In this document: positions 53,721 to 62,707 of the stretch, one piece after another
Position numbering within the stretch: the first letter of the stretch is position 1
Layout of the letters: every line of letters begins with the position of its first letter
Assembly (NCBI GenBank): GCA_016703965.1
Contig: JADJBB010000025.1
Location: 1,078,077 to 1,142,076, forward strand
Reading direction: 5' to 3'
Length of the DNA: 64,000 nt
From: Acidobacteriota bacterium
Lineage (GTDB): Bacteria; Acidobacteriota; Blastocatellia; Pyrinomonadales; Pyrinomonadaceae
Program-made: the position numbers and the translations under genes
Notes under the pieces: model-generated
Databases searched by the model: none
Seen by the model: only the letters and a program-made list of their open reading frames with translations
Told to the model about the DNA's origin: nothing

Positions 53721-54178
53721 AATAAAAGGACGCTCCTACCAGAACTTCAATCTAAAACCAAGATAAAATGGTGAATTGCCAAAACAGAAGGAATCTATAC
53801 AGAAAAGCAAAAGACCATACGTCTCATGAAACTAACCAACCGAAAATTTTCGACAAAAATATCTGCCAAGTTTAGCCTGCTTTTCGCATTTCCGTCAATA
53901 GAAAATGACTATTTTGTAGCCAACACATCAGATGTTCGGTTGTGTCAGTAGATGAACCTTCCGCTTTAGCGGTGACGGGTAGAAACTCATAGCTGGAGTT
54001 TACTCCGGAGCCTCATTAGATTGAGCAATCACATAAAATGAGATCCTTGGGAGGGGCAGCCCGAAGATCATTGGGTGATGTTTTGCAGCTAAAGCCGACG
54101 CCTCAACCAACCGATCTCAGAAAAAGCAAAAGGCATCCCGAGCGGATGCCTTAAAAATCAATAGCTTTTCGTAATAAT
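53721..54178. other. Non-coding gap upstream of the giant gene
   Basis: About 460 nt with no supported gene. It holds an AT-rich stretch near 53750-53900 that may include the promoter of the giant gene and, at 54130-54152, the terminator hairpin of the tRNA-Lys remnant. No promoter boxes are called. Confidence 0.5.
54130..54152 (-). terminator. Hairpin terminator downstream of the tRNA-Lys remnant
   Basis: AAGGCATCC (54130-54138) pairs with GGATGCCTT (54144-54152). On the minus strand it is followed by TTTTGCTTTTT, as expected 3' of a minus-strand tRNA gene. Confidence 0.8.
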
Positions 54179-54252
54179 TGGTGATCCGAGCAGGACTCGA
54201 ACCTGCGACCCAGTGGTTAAAAGCCGGTTCTGACGGAACTTCTGCTCGGACT
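54179..54252 (-). other. tRNA-Lys(TTT) 3' half with mismatched 5' half (att-site candidate)
   Basis: Read on the minus strand, the 3' half is intact: anticodon loop CTTTTAA (anticodon TTT), CCACT, variable GGGTC, T-arm GCAGG-TTCGAGT-CCTGC, acceptor strand TCGGATC, discriminator A and encoded CCA. The 5' half does not fold: only 22 nt lie between the acceptor strand and the anticodon loop, the D-arm is absent and the anticodon stem has two mismatches. A 9-bp inverted repeat (TCCGAGCAG at 54185-54193, CTGCTCGGA at 54242-54250) brackets it. With an integrase 100 nt away, this looks like the remnant left by tRNA-site integration. Confidence 0.75.
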
Positions 54253-54349
54253 TAAAGGTTGATTAGCCCGTAGTTTGCTTGTCTTTTCGCTAGTATTCGG
54301 ACTAAACTATTTATCGATTCCGAACTCAAATAGATAAATAAATAGATAA

Positions 54350-55386
54350 ATGGCCGCGACGTCCGAAAATCCCAAAAAGAAGAAACGCAAACGATACGGC
54401 TCATACGCATGGAAATCTCCTTCTGGCTATCTCTATGCCAGGGTGTTTGTAAAAAAGAGGACGGTTCAGTTAAGCCCATTTACCGCCGAGCCGATAACAT
54501 AACACATGCTGAGCAACTTGGCGAGGAACTCAAACGTGAGTTTGAGAATAGAGGACAGGCCTTTATAGATGGCCGAAAAATGGCTTTGGTGAGCTTGCCG
54601 AATGGTACAAGAAAGAGTTCGTGATTTCGCCCGTCTATGTTAACGGTATAAAGATCGAAGGAATGAGGACTTGGGAGCATGAGCAAAACAAGATTGATCG
54701 AATTGTTACTGGAATCGGGAAGAAGGTTCTCATTTCGGAAATCGATGAATCGACATTTCGAACCTTTCGCAAGAAGCGGATAAAAGACGGGGGTTAGCAT
54801 TACTACAATAAACCGGGACTTTGAATCAATTCGCGCCATGATGCGGAAAGCTTGGAAGAAGAAATGGTTAAAGGAGCTTCCGGATTTTGAGGACTTTATC
54901 CAAAAGGGGCTGGAAAATCGAAGAACCGTCACCGTAACCTCAGGTCAGGAAAAGGTAATCCTCGAGGAAGCGAGGAAGGTGCGAATTGGCGAGGTGAGGT
55001 ATGCCGTAGTCACGGAGAGAATGAAAAGGGCCTTCGAGGAACTTTGGAACGACCTAAGCAGACGGAAATTAATATCACAGAATGCGGCCGAACTCGATAA
55101 TCTAATTTTTCCCCACAGCACTTTTAAAAAGTCGTGGAACATAGTACGTGAAGCCGCAGGTTTACCCGGTCTTAGGCTCCGTGATTTGCGTCGGGACTGG
55201 GTGACTAGATTGGGGCGTCTCGGCTACTCCGATAAACTCGCTCAGCGGGGTGCCGGGCATAAGAAGATGCAAACGAGCTTCGAATATACCGAATTTGACG
55301 AAACTGCCGCTTTGCAGGCAAAAGCACTACTTGATGGCGATAACCAATCATTTGATCAAATGAGCCTTTCAGAGCCCACTAAATAA
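54350..55386 (+). pseudogene. Tyrosine recombinase/phage-type integrase, broken by at least three frameshifts
   Basis: The ATG at 54350 starts a basic N-terminus (SENPKKKKRKRYGSYAWKSP) with a GYLYARVF motif. Homology then passes through three frames: KKEDGSVKPIYRRADNITHA after a shift near 54455 (A6 run), FGELAEWYKKEF after one near 54585, and ITTINRDFESIRAMMRKAW after one near 54795 (G5 run). The C-terminal catalytic part (54838-55386, 182 residues) is uninterrupted, with LRLRDLRRDWVTRL, GAGHKKMQTSFEYTEF and the presumed tyrosine in EYTEF. It is next to the tRNA-Lys 3' half, its likely attachment site. Read as inactive unless the shifts are sequence errors. Confidence 0.85.
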
Positions 55387-55646
55387 GCTCGCAGGAACGG
55401 ATTGCCCTCTCGCACCCCAACCAACCTGAGGGTTAATCATAGGTTCTCAAAATCGCCCAAAACGCGTTAGAAACGGGGTTTTGCATGCATTCAACAACCT
55501 ATGAAGGAGTATGCCGAGGCAAAACTGCAACCATCTTGCGACCAACTGGTCGAGATTATTCCCTTCTAGAAGGTTGATAAATGTGTCGTGAGAAAAGATT
55601 AAAATAACACATTCTGATCGAAAATAGACATCAATTTTACTATTTA

Positions 55647-55687
55647 GTGGTTTGTGACATTTGTTGACAACAACTGTCACAAACCAC
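55647..55687. promoter_or_regulatory. 41-nt palindrome of unknown role
   Basis: GTGGTTTGTGACA (55647-55659) and TGTCACAAACCAC (55675-55687) are exact inverse copies separated by 15 nt, which themselves include TTGTT-GAC-AACAA. No T-run follows, so it looks more like a protein-binding or recombination site than a terminator. Confidence 0.55.
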
Positions 55688-55838
55688 CAACAACCTTAGT
55701 TGTTCTGGCTCATAAATAGACCACCGTGGCGGACAATATTTCCAGTGTATTAGAACGGCACCTCATCCACGATTTCGCAGCACTGCTTTTCAGTAAGGGT
55801 CCCGGCGTCAGAAACAGGAAGTATATCGTTCACCCGAT

Positions 55839-55855
55839 TGCGTCAGTATGACGCA
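55839..55855. promoter_or_regulatory. Short operator-like palindrome upstream of moaA
   Basis: TGCGTCA-GTA-TGACGCA, 7-bp arms with a 3-nt spacer, about 145 nt before the moaA start. Confidence 0.4.
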
Positions 55856-55998
55856 GATCATGTTTTCTCGCCGTGCGGGGTGAGACCTTTAATGTTGTCG
55901 GGCAAGAACCGGAATAGAACTTCGGCCAAGGAGATCGGCAAACGGCCAAAAAAGTAGAGTCAAGACTATGACGAAGAACAGCGGCGGAAGAACGAGAA

Positions 55999-56991
55999 AT
56001 GTTGTTTGATTCCTTCAATCGAAGAATCAAAGACCTGCGCGTATCAGTGACGGATCGCTGTAATTTTCGATGTTTCTATTGCGATCCTGATCCGGCCCCT
56101 TGCACCTCAAGTGATCCGAATCTTTTGACCTTCGACGAGATACACTTTCTCTGTGATGTGTTCGTCTCTCTCGGGATTGAAAAGATACGGCTAACCGGCG
56201 GCGAACCGATGGTCAGGAAGGGCCTTGGGGTGCTCATCGCTCAACTTGCATGTCTTAAACCCCTTGGCCTTCAAGAACTCGCGATGATCACTAACGGCAG
56301 CAACTTCGCAAATAAAGCTGCCTTGTTCCGATTGAGTGGTCTGAACAGGGTGACATTCTCACTGGACAGTTTAAGGCCGGGCACATTTCGTTCGATTACG
56401 GGCTCCGATAAACTCTCCGACGTGCTCGACTCGATAGAGGCCGCACGATCTGGCGGATATCCTAATATAAAGGTCAACGCCGTGATTGTCCGAGGCAGAA
56501 ATGACGATGAGATCGTCGACCTTGCTCGATTTGCAAGAAGAAACAGTTTAACCGTCAGATTCATCGAATTCATGCCCCTCGATAGCGGGCATATGTGGGA
56601 TCGAAAACATCTCGTCTCGGCTGCCGAGATCCGGGAAAAAATAAATTCGGCCTTTCCAATAGTCCTTATAAACCAGTCTCGCAGAGGTGAGACAGCGTGG
56701 AGGTATCGCTTTGCTGACGGCACAAGCGGGGAGATCGGCCTGATCGCTCCGGTGACGAATGCCTTCTGCGGCGACTGTTCGCGAATTCGCCTGACGGCCG
56801 ATGGGCACATCAGAACGTGTCTTTTCTCTACTGAAGAATATGATGTACGACGTTTGCTAAGAAGCGGCGGATCGCGAACCGAAGTCGCCGACCTTATTCA
56901 TTTTGCTGTCGCAAGAAAAACATCCGGCCATACCATTGGTTCCCCTACATTCGAGTATGCCTCGCGGTCGATGAGTTCGATCGGCGGCTAA
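55999..56991 (+). CDS. moaA: GTP 3',8-cyclase, molybdenum cofactor synthesis
   Basis: 330 residues. This radical-SAM enzyme converts GTP to the first Moco intermediate. The N-terminal cluster motif CNFRCFYC (about residues 22-29), RLTGGEPMVRKG, the C-terminal Fe-S site CGDCSRIRLTADGHIRTC and the obligatory C-terminal Gly-Gly (SSIGG) are all present. It opens the cluster that leads to a molybdopterin oxidoreductase, so its likely job is to support cofactor supply for that enzyme. No other moa or moe genes are seen. Confidence 0.93.
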   Translation: MLFDSFNRRIKDLRVSVTDRCNFRCFYCDPDPAPCTSSDPNLLTFDEIHFLCDVFVSLGIEKIRLTGGEPMVRKGLGVLIAQLACLKPLGLQELAMITNGSNFANKAALFRLSGLNRVTFSLDSLRPGTFRSITGSDKLSDVLDSIEAARSGGYPNIKVNAVIVRGRNDDEIVDLARFARRNSLTVRFIEFMPLDSGHMWDRKHLVSAAEIREKINSAFPIVLINQSRRGETAWRYRFADGTSGEIGLIAPVTNAFCGDCSRIRLTADGHIRTCLFSTEEYDVRRLLRSGGSRTEVADLIHFAVARKTSGHTIGSPTFEYASRSMSSIGG

Positions 56992-57004
56992 AAATATTGC
57001 TCAG

Positions 57005-57024
57005 AATATGACTTAAGTCATATT
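57005..57024. promoter_or_regulatory. Perfect 20-bp palindrome upstream of the FAD/Fe-S oxidoreductase gene
   Basis: AATATGACTTAAGTCATATT, a perfect palindrome with TGAC-TTAA-GTCA at its core, ends 62 nt before the ATG at 57086. The TGAC-N4-GTCA arrangement resembles sites of CRP/FNR-type regulators of anaerobic nitrogen oxide metabolism (inference). Confidence 0.65.
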
Positions 57025-57085
57025 TTGGCAACCGCAACCCGCATAGCATTCCAGCAGTTTCAAACATTATGTGACAAGGAAAACT

Positions 57086-58993
57086 ATGATGCGGCTAAAT
57101 GTTCACGTCCCGGACGCGAACTACCATCAAAACCTGATCTCGTGCCAAGTGGCGTGTCCGGTACATACGGACGCACGCGGGTATGTTCGGGCGATCGCGG
57201 ATGGACGGTTTGAAGAAGCATATCTAATAGCACGTGGTCCCAATCCCTTTGCCTCGATCTGCGGGCGCATCTGCGGAGCCCCTTGCGAGATCGCCTGTCG
57301 CCGCGGAAAAATCCCCAAAGTAAATGACGACGGCATGTTCGTCGGACAGGACCGGCCGATCGCAATTCGTGCGCTCAAGCGATTTGCATGTGACCACTTC
57401 GGGCCGGAGGCGAGGCCGACGAGTGAAGTGTTGGACTCGATCAGGAATTTTATCCCGCCCGTCGCCGCAGATGCTGAGGAGATGGCGGCTCTCTTAAGAT
57501 CCGCGACCAACAGTTCGATCGAAAAAGGTGATAGCCAAAAGATCGCGATCATCGGAGCTGGCCCGGCGGGACTCTCCGCCGCTCATGACCTGGCTCTACT
57601 GGGATTTAAGCCGGTCGTCTTTGAGATCGAGCCTGTTGCAGCCGGAATGCTCGCGGTCGGGGTTCCGGCGTATCGCTTGCCTCGTGAACTGATCGAAAAA
57701 GAAATTGCCGTTATCGAGGCACTCGGCGTCGAGATCAGGTGCGGAGTAAAAGTTGGTGAAGACATTGCTTTTGCCGAGCTACGCGAGGATTTTGCGGCGG
57801 TGATCATCGCGGTCGGTGCCAAATCATCCCGCGGCCTTGGCTTGACTGGTGAGGATGGCCCGGGCGTTATCGGAGGCGTCGATCTGCTTCGGGCGGTCTC
57901 GCTCGGCGAAGATCTCAGTATGGGCAGTGAGATCGTTGTAATCGGCGGCGGAAATGTTGCTTATGACGTCGCAAGGTCGGTCGTCCGCCAGATCGCTTTT
58001 GATACTGCACGCACGGCTGCGAGGCTTTCCGAGACTGCGAACGTTCACCTGATCTCGCTTGAGGGTGCAGAAGAAATGCCCGCAGACACGATCGAGATCG
58101 TTGAGGGCGATGAAGAAGGGATTAAGCGAAGCAACGGTTGGGGACCGACGGAGGTAGTTCGCGACGAAAAAGGCAGAGTCACCGGCGTCGCGTTTCGCAG
58201 ATGCTTGCGGGTCTACGACGAAGATCGAAAATTCTCACCGCTCTACGATGATGATGAAAAGAAATTAATTCCCTGCGACACCGTCCTTCTCGCTGTTGGC
58301 CAAGCACCAGCCCTTTCATTTTTGGAGGACGGCGGACAGGACGTTGAGCGAATGCGAGGCGACTGGCTCAAGGTTGACCCCATCACGCTGCAGACCCCTG
58401 CAAAGGCGTCTTTGTCGCCGGTGATCTCGCCCACGGAACGCGTTTGCTGATCGACGCCGTCGCGTCCGGCAAGGCAGCAGCGTTCCGTTTATCAATACCT
58501 GACCGGTAATACGCTCGAACATGAATTGGTCAAAACACATGTCGTTCTTGACCGATACCGTCGTGAACGCGGCTTCGAATCGATCCGCCGCGTTGAAGTG
58601 CCAATGATCGAGCCGTCCGAGCGGCTCAAGCATCCCGGAAACGTCGTTGAGATCGGCTACAGCCAGAAGAGGCCATGCGCGAGGCGTCACGCTGCCTAGA
58701 TTGCGGAGTTACGCCGGTGTTTGACGGTAGCCGGTGCGTACTGTGCGGCGGCTGCGCGGACGTCTGCCCAACCGAATGTCTGAAGCTGATCTCGCTCGAT
58801 AGGCTTGAGTTCGATACCGATGTGGACTCAATGATAGATTCCTCACTTGGAGAGGACGCAGATCTGACTGGAGAAACTCGGCGATCCTAAAAGACGAGGA
58901 CCGCTGCATTCGCTGTGCTCTGCAATCCGCTGCCCGGTCGATGCGATCTCAATGGAAAGAGTCACATTTTCAACAAATTGGAGTTCTTTATGA
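57086..58993 (+). CDS. FAD-dependent oxidoreductase with Fe-S domains (GltD-like), frameshifted after 58.39 kb
   Basis: The ATG at 57086 follows AAGGA at 57076-57080 (5-nt gap); the GTG at 57071 is an alternative. About 630 residues if repaired. Domains in order: an N-terminal Fe-S region of the GltD/DPYD type (CQVACPVHTDARGY, CGRICGAPCEIACRRG), FAD motif AIIGAGPAGLSAAHDLALLG (about residues 154-173), NAD(P)H motif VVIGGGNVAYDVARS and a C-terminal pair of ferredoxin-like clusters (CLDCGVTPVFDGSRCVLCGG, then RCIRCAL). Frame changes are needed near 58393, 58483, 58668, 58870 and 58925. The stop overlaps the Rieske start (ATGA). It may pass electrons between NAD(P)H or ferredoxin and the quinone chain. 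Confidence 0.8.
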
Positions 58994-59470
58994 CGACACA
59001 TCCAAGTGAAAAGAAATCACGTTTTGATCCGGAACCGATGCCGCGGAGGGATTTTCTGGGGCTCGCCGCCCTGGGCTCGATGGCGGCGGCCTTTGCTCTC
59101 TCGATCTTCGGAATGCTGAAGCTGCCAAAGGCAGCCGTGTCGGCTTCGCCTGCCAAGAAATTTAATGTGGCGCTGCCTGACACCCTCCCGGAGGGCGAAG
59201 CGTTCGTTCCGCCGGGGCGAAACGTCGCGGTCTTTCGCGATGCCGAGGGCGTATTTGCGATCTCGACCGTTTGCACCCATCTGGGGTGCATCGTTAAGAC
59301 GAGCTCCGCGGGATTTGACTGCCCCTGCCACGGCTCGGGGTTTCAGAAAGACGGAACGGTCAGAAAAGGGCCGGCTCCGAAAGCCGCTACCTTGGCTGAA
59401 AGTCTCAAAAAACGGGGAGTTGCTCACGATCGACGAGGAAGCGAACGTTAAGACCGGAACAAAGGTGTAG
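58990..59470 (+). CDS. Rieske [2Fe-2S] protein, frameshifted near its end
   Basis: About 160 residues. The N-terminus has RRDFLGLAALGSMAAAFALS, a twin-arginine-like export and membrane anchor. The two Rieske boxes are CTHLGC (about residues 97-102) and CPCHGSGF (about 113-120), with the His/Cys ligands intact. Near 59388 an extra C disrupts the frame; the normal ending ALPWLKVSKNGELLTIDEEA continues in the neighbouring frame to the stop at 59470. The start overlaps the preceding gene (ATGA) and cytochrome b follows after 3 nt, so this is one operon. Confidence 0.88.
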
Positions 59471-59473
59471 GTT

Positions 59474-61021
59474 ATGGCAGCAGACGGCTATTCAGCATTA
59501 CACGAATTTTGGCTCAACCTGCGGGCCATCCCGAATCACGTCTATCGGGCAATGTTTCGCGGCGGCCCGCCAAAGACGGATCGCACGCGTTCGTCGTTTA
59601 TCTTTGGCAATGTCTTTTTGCATCTTCATTCAGTCCGCACCCATCTCTGGAGCCTGCGTTGGAGCACGACGATGGGACTTGGCATTATGACGACCGCGGC
59701 ATTTCTTATCACTCTGGTCACCGGCATTCTGCTGATGTTCTATTACAAACCGTATCCGGACGTAGCCTATCAATCGATCAAGGATATTCATTTTATCGTA
59801 CCTACCGGCCGCTTTATGCGGAACATCCATCGCTGGGCCGCGAATGTGATGGTGGTCGCCGTGATACTGCACATGGCAAGGGCGTTCTACACCGCATCGT
59901 ACCGGAAACCCGAGGAATTCAACTGGTTCATCGGCTGGGGGTTGCTAGTCACAACATTGGGTCTGTCATTTACAGGTTATCTGCTTCCCTGGGACCAACT
60001 CGCCTACTGGGCAATTACGATCGGAGCCAATATTGCCCAGAGTCCTCGCGAGATCACGGATGCACTTGGGATCACTGCTTGGGCCGACATCGGCGGCTTT
60101 CAGCGTGAAATATTATTGGGTTCGGACAAGGTTGGCGAAGAGGCGTTGATCAGATTCTATCTGCTTCACGTCATGATCTTGCCCCTAGCTCTTGTCATGT
60201 TGATGGCGGTGCATTTCTGGCGTATACGCAAGGACGGCGGGCTCGCAAAACCGGCGAATGCCGATGAACTGGTGGCCGAGGAAGCCAAAGAATTTTATCC
60301 GGTCTTTACGGACGTACCGACGAAAACATACCATCTCGCGGCCATTGTCAAAGGCAAAACGGCGGCAGTCGGCAGCGGCCCGGAACACACGGTGCCGTCA
60401 ATGCCCCACCTTTTCTACGCCGAACTTGGCGTTTTGATGCTGACAACACTTATCTGCGTCGGGTTGGCTTTCGTTTCTGATGCGCCGTTAAAAGAACTTG
60501 CAAATCCGCTCGTTCCTGAGAATCCGGCAAAAGCACCATGGTATTTTCTCGGGCTGCAGGAGATCGTATCGTTCTCGGCATTTATGGGCGGCATCGGCAT
60601 TCCGATGCTGTGCGTGATCGGCTTGGGGCTGATCCCGTTCCTCGACCGCGAAAAAGAAGGAACGGGCTCTTGGTTTGGCGGCCCGGGCGGCTGGAAGCTG
60701 GTGAAATGGTCGATCGTTGTCGGATTCGCGGCCTCTATCGGTGTCGAGGCTTTTGCGATCCATTTCGGTTGGCTCCGTGAGTGGTTCCCTGAAATTCCGC
60801 AGCTTTTCATTACATTTATCAATCCCGGGACAGTTCTCACGGCGATCTACGCGGCTTATTCGATATGGGCGGTCCGCAGATATAACTCGACGCGGGCCGG
60901 AGCACTCGCTCTTTTCACTTGTTTCCTGTGCGGCTTTATTGTGCTGACGGTTATCGGCACATATTTCCGCGGCCCGAACTGGGACTTTTTCTGGTCACCA
61001 TCAGATTGGGGAGGCCATTGA
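59474..61021 (+). CDS. Cytochrome b of a bc/b6f-type complex
   Basis: 515 residues in one clean frame, fusing the b and subunit-IV regions. Haem-ligand histidines appear in pairs with 14-residue spacing: HRWAANVMVVAVILH (first helix pair) and HVMILPLALVMLMAVH (second). The quinol-site motif, classically PEWY, reads APWYFLGLQE here. About eight to nine membrane helices are present. With the Rieske protein and the multihaem cytochrome it forms a quinol-oxidising complex. This is the only gene in the last 6 kb without a frameshift. Confidence 0.93.
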   Translation: MAADGYSALHEFWLNLRAIPNHVYRAMFRGGPPKTDRTRSSFIFGNVFLHLHSVRTHLWSLRWSTTMGLGIMTTAAFLITLVTGILLMFYYKPYPDVAYQSIKDIHFIVPTGRFMRNIHRWAANVMVVAVILHMARAFYTASYRKPEEFNWFIGWGLLVTTLGLSFTGYLLPWDQLAYWAITIGANIAQSPREITDALGITAWADIGGFQREILLGSDKVGEEALIRFYLLHVMILPLALVMLMAVHFWRIRKDGGLAKPANADELVAEEAKEFYPVFTDVPTKTYHLAAIVKGKTAAVGSGPEHTVPSMPHLFYAELGVLMLTTLICVGLAFVSDAPLKELANPLVPENPAKAPWYFLGLQEIVSFSAFMGGIGIPMLCVIGLGLIPFLDREKEGTGSWFGGPGGWKLVKWSIVVGFAASIGVEAFAIHFGWLREWFPEIPQLFITFINPGTVLTAIYAAYSIWAVRRYNSTRAGALALFTCFLCGFIVLTVIGTYFRGPNWDFFWSPSDWGGH

Positions 61022-61025
61022 CGCT

Positions 61026-62684
61026 ATGAACAAGAATAAATATTTGTTGATGGTTTCAAGTATCGGGGTGTTTGTTCTCCTCGCCGCCGCCGCCGTGTCC
61101 GAAAACTTCATGAAAGACTGGCACGGCATTCAGGGGGTAGTGCCAAGACTACCGAAGGCCCGATCGATTTGCGGTTTCGGCAGATCGTAAATCCGCAGCT
61201 CAAAGTTACCGACCGCTGCGTTACGTGTCATGTCGGTATGGCTTCGGGAGAGCAGATCACAACCGATCAGAAGGTTGGTGCTGCTCACAAACCGGTCGTC
61301 CATTCACCGACCGAGATCGGCTGTACCGCTTGTCACGGCGGGCAGGGCAGGCTACCGAGAAAGACGACGCTCACGGCAATGTGCATTTTTGGACTGAGCC
61401 GATGCTGCCGGCAAAATACGCCTACGCGAGCTGCGGCACCTGTCACACGCCGTTGAATGTACCAAATCTACCGACACTGGAAAATGCCCGCAAAACATTC
61501 GAAAGGCTTGACTGCTATGCCTGTCACCGGCTCGACGGCCGCGGCGGCACGTTGCGTCCGGCGGAAATGTGACGGGAATGGAAGGCCCCAGACCTTTCGC
61601 ACGTCGGACTGAAGGGTACAACGCCGAATGGTATGTCGCACACCTGCGAAAGTCTCAGCAAGGACGGACGAAGCATGGAAAACGTCATTCCGTAAGATAA
61701 ATGAAAGCGACCGAGCGGAGTTGAAGATCTTTCTCGACACACAAATGGGTGCCCCAAAACTGATCGAGGCCAAGGCCCAGTTCAATTCGGTCGGCTGCGC
61801 CGGCTGTCACACCGTCGGCAGTTTTGGCGGCGATGCGGGCGTGAATCTATCGCTATCGGGTTATAAGGATCCAAATCAGTTAAATTTTACAAAAGTTCAG
61901 GGCGATCACACCCTTTCAAATTGGATCGTCCAGCATTTTCGTTCACCGGCATCGACGGTTGCAGGATCGCAGATGCCCGTTCTTGGGTTGTCTGAAAATC
62001 AAATAGACCTGCTGACGCTCTACACTTTCGCTTCGACGCAGCACGCTTGCCGGACATTTTCTACCGAAAGACCGCGTCAAGCGATGCGTTTTGGCGAACG
62101 CGAGTTTGCGAAGGACGGGGAAACCATTTACACCGCGGTTTGTTCAAGCTGTCACGGGGCGGACGGACCGTGGAACCCGTTTCCCGGGCCTCGTTACCAA
62201 ACCCGTCTATAAGGAGTCCGGAGTTCCTACAGATCGCGTCTGATGATTTCCTCTTCCAAACAATACGAAATGGGGCCCGGGGAGGCCGATGCTTCCGTGG
62301 GGCGATCTGGTGAATGGTTTCAACGATGATGGCTGCGGTCTGTCATCGCCTACATTCGTCGGCTCGGAGGAAACGTTCAGGCACGGCCGGATGCCAGACC
62401 GCAGATATGGGCAATGGGCGACGCGAATCTCGGAGCGACACTTTTTGCCTCAAATTGCTCAGGTTGTCACCCGGAAAGAACGCCGTCGGTGGCGACGGCC
62501 CGGCACTGGCCAGCAAGCCTTTCTTTCTAGTGTTTCCAGACACCTTTCTGGTCGAAATGATAAAACGCGGACGAAGCGGAACGGTGATGCGAGGTTTGCA
62601 AACCCATCGCCGATCAGACGCGTGCTGACGCAGGCTGAGATCGAATCGATCGTGACCTATATACGTTCGTTAAGTGTTAACTAG
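61026..62684 (+). CDS. Multihaem c-type cytochrome with at least seven CxxCH sites, frameshifted
   Basis: The ATG at 61026 starts an N-terminal membrane helix (YLLMVSSIGVFVLLAAAAVS). Haem-binding motifs are read in several frames: CVTCH (about 61221), CTACH (61322), CGTCH (61434), CYACH (61513), CAGCH (61798), CSSCH (62140) and CSGCH (62453). The two halves resemble consecutive class I cytochrome domains (FASTQHA..., LTQAEIESIVTYIRSLSVN). Frames must change at several places (for example about 61135, 61345, 61570, 62195), so the protein, about 550 residues, is only reconstructed. It would carry electrons from the bc complex to the molybdoenzyme or to a terminal oxidase. Confidence 0.8.
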
Positions 62685-62707
62685 TTTGAGCAATAACGAG
62701 GAATGAT

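Larger units (their letters stand above)
55387..55998. other. Non-coding gap between integrase and moaA
   Basis: About 610 nt with no supported gene. It contains the long palindrome at 55647-55687 and a smaller palindrome at 55839-55855. Presumably it holds the moaA promoter, which I could not define. Confidence 0.55.

Noticed and set aside
54179..54252. A functional tRNA-Lys gene
   Set aside because: The acceptor almost pairs, but the D-arm is missing and the anticodon stem is mismatched; only the 3' half is intact.
55447..55680. 77-codon minus-strand frame between integrase and moaA
   Set aside because: It runs over the long palindrome and has no family resemblance or ribosome site.
55860..55998. 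Moco riboswitch before moaA
   Set aside because: I could not find the conserved stem order of that RNA; only short unrelated hairpins are present.
57025..57213. Small plus-strand frame before the FAD oxidoreductase
   Set aside because: It overlaps the real gene in another frame and has no motifs.
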